Assembly: GCA_964433345.1 (NCBI GenBank)
Contig: CAYSQJ010000001.1
Location: forward strand, 1 to 64,000
DNA: 64,000 nucleotides
From: Ga0077527 sp964433345
Lineage (GTDB): Bacteria > Pseudomonadota > Gammaproteobacteria > Burkholderiales > SG8-41
Reading direction: 5' to 3'
The stretch's first letter is position 1. Every line of letters starts with the position of its first letter. Position numbers and translations under genes: made by a program. Shown in pieces: positions 43,511 through 50,620 of this stretch. The notes under the pieces were generated by a model. That model was not told where the DNA came from. It saw only the letters and a program-made list of their open reading frames with translations, and did not search any database.

Positions 43511-43786
43511 ATGCGCTACTCGACCCAGGTCAAACCGATCAGTTACCTGAAAGCCAACGCCGCGGAAGTCCTGACCCACATCGCCGAGCAACGCGAACCG
43601 CTGGTCATTACCCAGAACGGCGAGGCCAAGGCCGTGTTGCAGGACGTGGCCTCCTATGAGGAAACGCAGGAGACGCTGGCTTTGCTTAAGCTCCTCGCGA
43701 TGGGCAACCAAGACGTGGCCGCCGGCAGGCTCAAGCCGGGCGGTGAAGTCATTGCACGCCTGCGGGCGAAGCGTACTCCCGGCTAA
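43511..43786 (+). CDS. Phd/YefM-family antitoxin
   Basis: 91-residue antitoxin. The N-terminal Phd fold is recognisable from STQVKPISYLKANAAEVLTHIAEQREPLVITQNGEAKAVLQDVASYEE; the C-terminal half (LLKLLAMGNQDVAAGRLKPGGEVIARLRAK) would wrap the toxin. CGGAG precedes the ATG. Located eight bases before a ParE/RelE-like toxin; together they form a type II toxin-antitoxin pair, usually autoregulated at its own promoter by the antitoxin. Confidence 0.88.
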   Translation: MRYSTQVKPISYLKANAAEVLTHIAEQREPLVITQNGEAKAVLQDVASYEETQETLALLKLLAMGNQDVAAGRLKPGGEVIARLRAKRTPG

Positions 43787-43794
43787 TCCGGCCG

Positions 43795-44136
43795 ATGGCG
43801 GGGCAAAGACCGGTTTTTCAGGTTCTGCTCACGGCCGTAGCGGAACGCGATATCGAGTCACTGTACGAGTACGTAGCCCGCAGCGACGGTATCCCTCAGG
43901 CGGATCGCCTGCTCGACCGCTTGATGGAGGCGATGGAGGGGCTGGCGCATTTTCCCGAACGCGGCAGCCACCCCAGGGAACTGCTGGCACTCGGCATCAA
44001 GGAATACCGCCAGGTATTTTTCAAACCCTATCGTCTGATCTACCGGGTGTCCGGAAAACAAGTGCTGGTATTTCTGGTTGTGGATGGGCGCCGCGACATG
44101 CAGTCCGTTCTTGCGCGAAGGCTGCTCGACCCCTGA
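43795..44136 (+). CDS. ParE/RelE-superfamily toxin
   Basis: 113-residue type II toxin. The superfamily pattern is clear: LLTAVAERDIESLYEYVA at the N-terminus, RELLALGIKEYRQVFFKPYRLIYRV in the middle (shown in parts: KEYRQVFFKPYRLIY), and VLVFLVVDGRRDMQSVLARRLL at the end. The Phd-type partner fits either ParE (gyrase poison) or RelE (mRNA endonuclease) action; the sequence alone does not separate them. Length and motifs look complete, so the pair is probably functional. Confidence 0.87.
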   Translation: MAGQRPVFQVLLTAVAERDIESLYEYVARSDGIPQADRLLDRLMEAMEGLAHFPERGSHPRELLALGIKEYRQVFFKPYRLIYRVSGKQVLVFLVVDGRRDMQSVLARRLLDP

Positions 44137-44138
44137 GC

Positions 44139-44158
44139 ATTTATGGGGCCCCATAAAT
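44139..44158. repeat. Perfect 20-base palindrome after the toxin gene
   Basis: ATTTATGGGGCCCCATAAAT is fully self-complementary and begins two bases after the toxin stop. In RNA it would give an 8-base stem with a GGCC loop, but no T-run follows, so it is not a standard terminator. Confidence 0.75.
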
Positions 44159-44266
44159 CCGTGCCGGCCGGGCGCGCGAAACCCTCCACCCAGCGGGCAG
44201 TCCAGTGATTCACAAAAGCCTTACATCAATATGGCTGTTTGTATGGCTCTGTGCTAGTGTAGGTTG

Positions 44267-44557
44267 ATGGCACAAGCCCGCTTTGACTGGGACCCCGACA
44301 AGGAGGCGGAGAACCGGCGCAAACACGGGGTGGCGTTTTCCCGAGCCCAGTATGCGTTTGCCGATCCGCGGCGCGTCATTGCCAAAGACCTCGGGCACAG
44401 TCAGACCGAGGAGCGTTTTTACTGCTTCGGTGAAGTGGACGGTGGCATTCTGACGGTGCGATTTACCTAACGGGCCTCGGTCATCCGGATTATCGGCGCC
44501 GGTTACTGGCGCAAAGGAAAGGTGATTTATGAGCGGGAAAATCAAATACAGCAATGA
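44267..44557 (+). pseudogene. brnT: BrnT-family toxin, interrupted by an in-frame ochre stop
   Basis: Codons 1-67 (MAQARFDWDPDKEAENRRKHGVAF to ILTVRFT) are a normal BrnT RNase-like toxin N-terminus. Codon 68 is TAA (44468-44470), yet the same frame continues for 28 more codons as RASVIRIIGAGYWRKGK-VIYEREN, the expected BrnT C-terminus (family pattern RIIxAxxWxKxExxxYE). A single base change (e.g. TAC to TAA) explains it. The restored length of about 96 residues is normal. The intact reading beyond the stop suggests a recent mutation or a sequence error. Confidence 0.85.
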
Positions 44558-44804
44558 GCCCCTGGGCAAGGTGCAGATCGTTTCAGACTTTCTGCCCTCT
44601 CCCGCGGAGCTGGCCTACCGTGAGGAAGGCGTGAAAGTCACCCTGGCCTTGAGCAGGAAAAGCATCGAATTTTTCAAGTCCGAGGCGGCGAAACACCAGA
44701 CACAGTACCAGCGCATGATCCGCCGTCTGATCGATGCCTATGTCGATACGCAGGTTGTGAATCCGCGGCCGAAGGGGCGCGAGGCGCGCAAGAGAGTGTC
44801 GTGA
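44529..44804 (+). CDS. brnA: BrnA/CopG-type antitoxin
   Basis: 91-residue antitoxin that follows BrnT, with its ATG inside the last 29 bases of the interrupted toxin frame. The ribbon-helix-helix DNA-binding region is VKVTLALSRKSIEFFKSEAAKHQTQYQRMIRRLIDAYV (in parts: KVTLALSRKSIEFF, YQRMIRRLIDAYV), and the C-terminus is basic. AAGGAAAGG is upstream. Intact while its toxin is broken, which is the survivable direction of decay for such a module. Symbol by family and context. Confidence 0.8.
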   Translation: MSGKIKYSNEPLGKVQIVSDFLPSPAELAYREEGVKVTLALSRKSIEFFKSEAAKHQTQYQRMIRRLIDAYVDTQVVNPRPKGREARKRVS

Positions 44805-44928
44805 TGTGGCCGCCGTTTATCCGCAGGGAGTTGAGTGCGGATGAACGGAATGCTTGGACGTCGTTGAGAAGGGCCCGGACGGGTAATCGAGGGAGCGGCG
44901 CTGATTTTATACCTATCCGTTTTGTATG

Positions 44929-44940
44929 ATTGTCAACAAT
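44929..44940. promoter_or_regulatory. Candidate GntR/FadR-type operator upstream of the carboxyltransferase cluster
   Basis: ATTGTCAACAAT fits the TNGT-N(0-3)-ACNA pattern of FadR-subfamily GntR operators. It overlaps a partial outer repeat ATTGTC...GACAAT and lies 81 bases before the first carboxyltransferase start. No regulator gene is present nearby. Confidence 0.4.
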
Positions 44941-45020
44941 CTTCTTGACGACAATACGGGGCAAAGTTATGCTTCGCTACTGAAAATCTCTTCAAATCCG
45001 TGCAGAAACCGAGGAATGTC

Positions 45021-46556
45021 GTGGCTTTTGAAAAACTGATCGAAGAATTCCAGCAGAAAACGGCCGAAGCGATGGCCATGGGCGGGCCCGAAAAACTGGC
45101 CAAACGCAAGGCGGAAGGACATCTGAACGCCCGCGAGCGCATCGATTGCATGGTCGATCCCGGCACTTTCATTGAATCCGGGCTGTTTGCCCGCAGCAAT
45201 CGCCCCGAGGTCAAGCACAAGACGCCGGCCGACGGCAAGATCGCCGGCTTTGCCAAGGTCGATGGTCGCGAAATAGCCCTGGTTTCCAATGACTTCACTG
45301 TCCTTGGCGCGTCCTCGGCGGTGATCAACATGAAGAAGATCAAGCATGTGAAGCAGATTGCCACCAAGCGCGGCATTCCGCTGGTCATGCTGGGTGAATC
45401 CTCCGGTGCGCGCATGCCCGACCGCATGGGTTCTGCCGGGCGCGCGATCATCGCCCAGGACCCGACCGAGTACCAGCGCCTGCGCGAATCGCCCTGGTGC
45501 TCGGCGCTGCTCGGACAGTGTTACGGTTCCTCGACCTGGTATTCGGCGATGTCGGATTTTGTGGTCATGCGCAAAGGCGCGATCATGGCCATCGCCAGCC
45601 CCAATGTGACCTCGATCGCGATCAACAAGCCGATCGGCGCCGAGGAACTCGGCGGCTGGAAGCTGCTCACCGGCATCTCCGGCCTGGCCGACATGGCGGT
45701 CGATACCGACGAGCAGGCGATCGCCGCGATCAAGAAATTCCTGTCCTACCTGCCCAGCAACTACATGCAGCCGCCACCCGAGTACCCGGTGCCGGAAGGC
45801 TCGGACGAAGCCTGCAAGAACATCTTCGACATCCTGCCCGAGTCGCGCAACAAGGTGTACGACGTGCGCAAGATCATTGCCGCGGTTGCCGACAAGGACT
45901 CCTCTTTCGAACTGAAGGAACGCTACGGCAAGTCGATCGCGACCGTGCTCGCCCGCGTCGACGGCAAGACCACCGGCTTCATTGCCAACAACCCGATGTA
46001 CAAGGGCGGCGCGCTCGACGCCGACGCGGTGCAGAAAGTCATCAGCTTCATGGTGCTCTGCGATTCCTTCAACGTACCGCTGGTGTTCATGGTCGATGTG
46101 CCGGGCTTCCTGATCGGCATCGAGGGCGAGCTGCGCGGCATGCCGGGCAAGGTCATCAACTGGATGAATGCGCTGACCCAGGTCACGGTGCCCAAGATCA
46201 CCATCATCATGCGCAAGAACTACGGCCAGGCCTTCATCAACATGGCGGGCGGCAAGAATGCCGACGAGGTTGCGGTGTGGCCGATGGCTGACCTCGGCTT
46301 CATGGATCCCGCGGTGTCGGTCAACGTGCTCTACGGCGTCAAGCAGCAGGACGATCCCGAGAAGTTCGCGAAACTGAAAGCCGAAGTCGAGCGTGACACC
46401 TCGGCCTGGGGCCTCGCCGAACTGTACGAAGCCCAGCATGTGCTGGATCCGCGCGACACACGCCAGTGGCTGATCCGCACGCTCGACGTGCACCGCCGCG
46501 GCATGAAAAACGGCGTCGGCGAGCATCTGCTGCGCAACTGGCCCACGAGCTATTGA
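45021..46556 (+). CDS. Acyl-CoA carboxylase carboxyltransferase subunit, copy 1
   Basis: 511-residue carboxyltransferase (PccB/MccB-like, two crotonase-fold halves). N-half motifs: MGGPEKLAKRKAEGHLNARERID, DFTVLGASSA, GESSGARMPD. C-half motifs: DVPGFLIGIEGELRGMPGK, IIMRKNYGQAFINMAGG, terminal DPRDTRQWL. The GTG at 45021, with GAGGAA five bases before, gives MAFEKL, matching MAFEEL of copy 2. No biotin carboxylase or biotin carrier gene is near. It may work with a distant alpha subunit or as a transcarboxylase/decarboxylase component. Confidence 0.9.
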   Translation: MAFEKLIEEFQQKTAEAMAMGGPEKLAKRKAEGHLNARERIDCMVDPGTFIESGLFARSNRPEVKHKTPADGKIAGFAKVDGREIALVSNDFTVLGASSAVINMKKIKHVKQIATKRGIPLVMLGESSGARMPDRMGSAGRAIIAQDPTEYQRLRESPWCSALLGQCYGSSTWYSAMSDFVVMRKGAIMAIASPNVTSIAINKPIGAEELGGWKLLTGISGLADMAVDTDEQAIAAIKKFLSYLPSNYMQPPPEYPVPEGSDEACKNIFDILPESRNKVYDVRKIIAAVADKDSSFELKERYGKSIATVLARVDGKTTGFIANNPMYKGGALDADAVQKVISFMVLCDSFNVPLVFMVDVPGFLIGIEGELRGMPGKVINWMNALTQVTVPKITIIMRKNYGQAFINMAGGKNADEVAVWPMADLGFMDPAVSVNVLYGVKQQDDPEKFAKLKAEVERDTSAWGLAELYEAQHVLDPRDTRQWLIRTLDVHRRGMKNGVGEHLLRNWPTSY

Positions 46557-46658
46557 GACATTTTCTGAAACTGCAGCGGACGTCGCTGCATGGGGCCACG
46601 CAACAGGCGGCGGCAGAGAAGACCGCCGCGTGCCCCGCACAACCTGGAGGAGCATGAC

Positions 46659-47621
46659 ATGAACATCCGACTTTCCCTGATTGCCGCCGCTATGCTGGCC
46701 ATTGCGGCCCCGGTATCGGCCCAGAGCTACCCGACGAAACCGATCCGCTTCATCGTGCCTTTTGCCCCTGGCGGCAACACCGATGTGCAGGCGCGGCTGA
46801 TCGGCAACAAACTGACCGCGGCTCTCGGCCAGCAGGTCATAGTCGACAATCGCGGCGGTGCGGGTGGCACCCTCGGGGTCGACATGGCGGCCAAGGCGCA
46901 GCCCGATGGCCACACCATCGTCATTGCCTCCTTCGGCAACATTCTGGTCGGCCCGGCGCTCTACAAGAACCTGCCCTACGATCCGGTCAAGGATTTCGAG
47001 CCCGTGGTGCTGGTGTCCGAACCCCCGGGCATGATCGTCGTTCATCCCTCGGTGCCGGTGAAGAGCCTGCGGGAATTCATCGACTACGCGAAGAAGAATC
47101 CGAACAAGCTCAACTACGCTTCGGCCGGCAACGGCACCTGGAACCACCTCTTTGCCGAGCAGCTGAAGTCGGTCGCCGGCATCCAGATGGCGCATGTGCC
47201 CTACAAGGGCGCGGGTCCGGCGATGAACGACGTGGTCGGCGGGCATGTGCCCACGATGTTCGCGCCCTTTCCCAGCGCGCGCACCCACCTGACGGCCAAT
47301 CGTCTGCGCGGTCTTGCGGTGACCGGCGCCAAGCGCTCCCTGTTGTTCCCCGAAGTGCCGACGGCGTCGGAAGCCGGCCTGCCGGGCTATACCGCAGCGA
47401 GTTGGTTCGGCATCCTTGCCCCTGCCGGCACGCCCAAGGCCATCGTTGAGCGCCTGAACAAGGAAGTGAACGCTGCTTTCGCTGCGCCGGAAATCAAGGC
47501 CGCCTATGCGAACGAGGGCATTGATCCCGCCGGCGGTACACCGGCAGACATTGCGCGTTCCATTCGCGACGGCATGGCGAAATGGGGCAAGCTGGTCAAG
47601 GATCTCGGACTCAAGCTCTAA
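46659..47621 (+). CDS. Bug-family (TctC-type) tripartite tricarboxylate receptor 2
   Basis: 320-residue periplasmic receptor with signal peptide MNIRLSLIAAAMLAIAAPVSA and the Bug signature SYPTKPIRFIVPFAPGGNTDV. AHVPYKGAGPAMNDVVGGHV and PEVPTASEAGLPGY are also conserved. GGAGG precedes ATG 46659. It lies between the two carboxyltransferase genes, suggesting uptake of the acid whose CoA ester they act on. Distinct from receptor 1 in sequence; no membrane components nearby. Confidence 0.92.
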   Translation: MNIRLSLIAAAMLAIAAPVSAQSYPTKPIRFIVPFAPGGNTDVQARLIGNKLTAALGQQVIVDNRGGAGGTLGVDMAAKAQPDGHTIVIASFGNILVGPALYKNLPYDPVKDFEPVVLVSEPPGMIVVHPSVPVKSLREFIDYAKKNPNKLNYASAGNGTWNHLFAEQLKSVAGIQMAHVPYKGAGPAMNDVVGGHVPTMFAPFPSARTHLTANRLRGLAVTGAKRSLLFPEVPTASEAGLPGYTAASWFGILAPAGTPKAIVERLNKEVNAAFAAPEIKAAYANEGIDPAGGTPADIARSIRDGMAKWGKLVKDLGLKL

Positions 47622-47636
47622 GCGATTTGGCGTCGG

Positions 47637-47672
47637 TCCGTCCGCCTCCGGATTATTCCGGAGGCGGACGGA
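47637..47672. repeat. Perfect 16-base-pair hairpin between Bug2 and carboxyltransferase 2
   Basis: Left arm 47637-47652 (TCCGTCCGCCTCCGGA), loop TTAT, right arm 47657-47672, with no mismatch. It starts 15 bases after the Bug2 stop. No T-run follows, so it may be a transcript-stability or processing element rather than a terminator. Confidence 0.8.
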
Positions 47673-47708
47673 ATCAGGGATGAAACCCGGCGACCCTGTT
47701 TCCACCAT

Positions 47709-47736
47709 CGTTCGTCCCGAGCTTGTCGACGGACGG
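47709..47736. repeat. Copy of a GTTCGTCC-GAGCTTGTCGA dispersed repeat
   Basis: CGTTCGTCCCGAGCTTGTCG followed by ACGGACGG resembles a short palindromic intergenic repeat that I recall as common in proteobacterial genomes. Only this copy was noticed in the window. Confidence 0.4.
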
Positions 47737-47753
47737 CCTGCAAAGCGAATGCC

Positions 47754-49286
47754 ATGGCTTTTGAAGAACTGCTGAAAGAACTCGACGCCCGCAAACAGAA
47801 GGCACTGGCGATGGGCGGGCCTGAAAAGCTCGCCGAGCGCAGGGCACAGGGCCTGCTCAATGCGCGCGAGCGTCTCGACCGCCTGTTCGATTCCGGGAGC
47901 TTCCTCGAATCCGGCCTGTTCAGCGTGTCTAACCGTCCTGAAGACAAGGCCACTACCCCCGCCGACGGCAAGATCGCCGGCTACGGCCGCGTCAACGGCC
48001 GCGAGGTCGCGGCGATTTCCAACGACTTCACGGTCAAGGGTGCTTCCAGCGCGCAGATCAACATCAGGAAGCTGAAGCACATGAAGGGTGTCGCGAAAAA
48101 ACGCGGCATTCCGCTGGTCTTCCTCGGCGAATCCACCGGTGCGCGCATGCCCGACGTGATGGGCGCGGGCTCGATCGGTTCCAAGGACGATCCCCAGGAA
48201 TACCTGCGCATGCGCGAAGTGCCCTGGGCTGCCGGCGTGCTCGGCCACTGCTACGGTTCCTCGGCCTGGTACGGCTCGATGTCGGACTTCTGCGTGATGC
48301 GCAAGGGCGCGATCATGGCGGTGTCCAGCCCGCGGCTGATTTCGATGGCCACCGGCAAGCAATGCGACGGCGAGGCGCTGGGCGGCTGGCGCGTGCATTC
48401 CGAAGTCAGCGGACTCGTCGACCAGGTCGTCGATACCGACGAGCAGGCGATTGACGCGATCAAGCAGTTCCTGTCCTACCTGCCCAGCCATTACATGGAG
48501 CCCCCGCCCGAATATCCGGTGCCCGAAGGCTCGGATGACGCAATCCGCGACGTGATGAAGCTGATCCCGGAATCGACCAACCAGGTCTATGACATGCGCA
48601 AGGTGATCCAGTGCATCGTCGACCGCGGTTCGATGTTCGAAATGAAGTCGCGCTTCGGCAAGACCCTGGTCACCGCGCTGGCGCGGCTTGACGGCAAATC
48701 GGTGGGCATCATCGCCAACAATCCCCTGTTCAAGGGCGGCGCCATCGATGCCGATGCCTGCCGCAAGGTGCAGGCCTTTTTCGTGCTCTGCGATTCCTTC
48801 AACATCCCGATCGTTATGCTGGTCGATCAGCCGGGCTTCCTGATCGGCATGGAAGGCGAGCAGCAGGGTGTCACCGGCAAGGTGATGAACTGGCTCAATG
48901 CGATGACCTTGGTCACCGTGCCCAAGATATCGGTGATCCTGCGCAAGAGCTATGGGCTCGCGGTGTCCAATATGGGGGCCGGCGGCAACTGTGACGAGCT
49001 TGCCTGCTGGGTCACGGCCGAGATCAGCTTCATGAAACCGGACTTCGGCGCCAAGGTGGTGTTCGGCGTCGACCCTGAGAAAGAGCCGGAGAAATTCAAG
49101 GAAGCGGTGGCGAAGATGTCCAAGGGCACCTCGCCCTACGACATGGCCGCGATCTACACCGCACAGGACGTCATCGACCCGCGCGACACCCGCAGCTGGC
49201 TGATCCGCATGCTCGACGTGCACCGCATGCGCATGAGCAACGGCGTCGGACAGCATTTGATGCGCACCTGGCCGACCAGCTTCTGA
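47754..49286 (+). CDS. Acyl-CoA carboxylase carboxyltransferase subunit, copy 2
   Basis: 510-residue paralogue of the gene at 45021, identical at about 89 of the first 134 aligned residues by eye. It has the same motifs: MGGPEKLAERRAQGLLNARERLD, GESTGARMPD, DQPGFLIGMEGEQQGVTGK, terminal DPRDTRSWLIRMLDV. Both share YPVPEGSD in the inter-domain linker. ATG 47754 has no obvious ribosome-binding site. The two copies may form a heteromeric enzyme or act on different acyl-CoAs; again no biotin-carrying subunit is encoded nearby. Confidence 0.9.
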   Translation: MAFEELLKELDARKQKALAMGGPEKLAERRAQGLLNARERLDRLFDSGSFLESGLFSVSNRPEDKATTPADGKIAGYGRVNGREVAAISNDFTVKGASSAQINIRKLKHMKGVAKKRGIPLVFLGESTGARMPDVMGAGSIGSKDDPQEYLRMREVPWAAGVLGHCYGSSAWYGSMSDFCVMRKGAIMAVSSPRLISMATGKQCDGEALGGWRVHSEVSGLVDQVVDTDEQAIDAIKQFLSYLPSHYMEPPPEYPVPEGSDDAIRDVMKLIPESTNQVYDMRKVIQCIVDRGSMFEMKSRFGKTLVTALARLDGKSVGIIANNPLFKGGAIDADACRKVQAFFVLCDSFNIPIVMLVDQPGFLIGMEGEQQGVTGKVMNWLNAMTLVTVPKISVILRKSYGLAVSNMGAGGNCDELACWVTAEISFMKPDFGAKVVFGVDPEKEPEKFKEAVAKMSKGTSPYDMAAIYTAQDVIDPRDTRSWLIRMLDVHRMRMSNGVGQHLMRTWPTSF

Positions 49287-49293
49287 GCCTTGC

Positions 49294-49378
49294 CGTCATT
49301 CCGGCGCACGCCGGAATCCAGTGCTTGTGCCGGAGTTTCCTGGATTCCGGATCACACTCCGAGCGTCCGGAATGATGG
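49294..49378. repeat. REP/BIME-like nested inverted repeat
   Basis: About 85 bases made of ATTCCGGCG-CA-CGCCGGAAT (49298-49317, perfect) and a longer-range pair CCGGAATCCAG (49311-49321) / CTGGATTCCGG (49340-49350, perfect), flanked by CGTCATTCC and GGAATGATGG. The CATTCCGGCG...GGAATCCAG form resembles extragenic palindromes widespread in proteobacteria. It separates carboxyltransferase 2 from the enolase-superfamily gene. Confidence 0.7.
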
Positions 49379-49504
49379 TGGCTTGTTTCACACGGCTGAA
49401 TCCCGGCACGCAATGTGCCCTTGTCCGAACCCGGTATTCCACCGGCCGGCATGACTCAGCGGCATTTTCAGCGAATAATAGCGGCCTTCACCGAAAGTCC
49501 AGCC

Positions 49505-50620
49505 ATGAAAAACACTGACAGCATTCTCAGCATCCGTTCCGTCGAAGCCATCCCCGTCGTTGTGCCCCTGCTGCATCCCATCAAGTGGGCGCGCGGCGAA
49601 ATCAAGAACATCGACAATGTCATTGTCGTGGTGACCTTGTCGGACGGCACCCAGGGCATCGCCGATGCGCCGCCGCGCCCGACCATCTACGGAGAAACCC
49701 AGCAGTCGATCACCACCATCGTCCGTGACCACTTCTCGCCCCGGCTGAAAAACCTCGGTGCCTTCGACGGTGCCGGCCTGTGGGCGGTACTCGACCAGTT
49801 CGCCGGCAATCCGGCGGCCAAGTCGGCGATCGACATGGCGCTGTTCGACGCCCGGGCCAAGCATCTCGGCATCAGCTGCGCCGAGCTTCTCGGTGGCACG
49901 CCCAAGGCGCTGCCGGTCAACCGCCGGTTGATGCTGGGCTCGAACAAGGAAATGCTGGCCGAGGCCGAGCGCATGATCAAACGCTACGGCTTCAAGGCCT
50001 GGAAAGTAAAATGCGGCATCGACAAAAAACGCGATATCGCGCTGTTGCGCGCGCTGCGCAGGATGGTCGGCGATGACCATGAGATCACCATTGACTGCAA
50101 CCAGGGTTATTCATCGCAGGACCTGCTGGAAACCTCCCCCTATTTCGAGGAGGTCAATGTCGCGCTGATCGAGGAGCCCATCCCCGCCCGCGACGGTGCT
50201 GGCAAACGCTTCTGCGCCGAGCGCACCACGGTTCCGATTTCCGGGGACGATTCCTGCATGACCCCGGATGACGTGCTGCATGAACTGAAGCTGGGCGGCA
50301 TCCGCTCGGTGGTGATCAAGTGCGCGCGCACCGGTTATACCCAATCGCAGCAGATTCTTGCGCTGGCGAAATCCTTTTACACCCCCGCACACAACGGCAC
50401 TCAGGCCGACATGCAGATCGGCTGCGTCGCCGCCGCCCATTTCGCCAGCACCTATGCCACGCCGCATGCGCATGAGTTCTCCAGCTTCATCGATGCCAAG
50501 GATCATGTTGCCAACGAGGAACCGGTGATCCGCAATGGTTGCCTACAGCTGCCGCCGGGACCGGGCATCGGCCTGACCCTGGATCCGCGCAAAATGAAGA
50601 AGTATCGTGTTGATTTGTAA
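49505..50620 (+). CDS. Enolase-superfamily enzyme, muconate-lactonizing (MLE) subgroup
   Basis: 371-residue enzyme with N-terminal capping domain and C-terminal barrel. The MLE-subgroup catalytic set is visible: KxK = Lys167/Lys169 (AWKVKCG), metal ligands Asp197 (IDCNQGY), Glu223 (LIEEPIP) and Asp248 (SGDDS), and Lys272 (VVIKCARTG). Such enzymes abstract the alpha-proton of a carboxylate: cycloisomerisation, epimerisation or dehydration. The frame is open upstream, but ATG 49505 starts the conserved region. Neighbouring carboxyltransferases and Bug receptor suggest a catabolic role; substrate unknown. Confidence 0.88.
   Translation: MKNTDSILSIRSVEAIPVVVPLLHPIKWARGEIKNIDNVIVVVTLSDGTQGIADAPPRPTIYGETQQSITTIVRDHFSPRLKNLGAFDGAGLWAVLDQFAGNPAAKSAIDMALFDARAKHLGISCAELLGGTPKALPVNRRLMLGSNKEMLAEAERMIKRYGFKAWKVKCGIDKKRDIALLRALRRMVGDDHEITIDCNQGYSSQDLLETSPYFEEVNVALIEEPIPARDGAGKRFCAERTTVPISGDDSCMTPDDVLHELKLGGIRSVVIKCARTGYTQSQQILALAKSFYTPAHNGTQADMQIGCVAAAHFASTYATPHAHEFSSFIDAKDHVANEEPVIRNGCLQLPPGPGIGLTLDPRKMKKYRVDL

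Noticed and set aside
44205..44262. Direct ATGGCT repeats before brnT as an operator
   Set aside because: Two short copies without dyad symmetry; too weak to annotate.
44967..49256. A 1,429-codon open frame on the minus strand
   Set aside because: It is exactly antisense to the two carboxyltransferase genes and the Bug receptor; high GC at third positions keeps the antisense frame open. Its translation is His/Arg/Gly-rich without domains.
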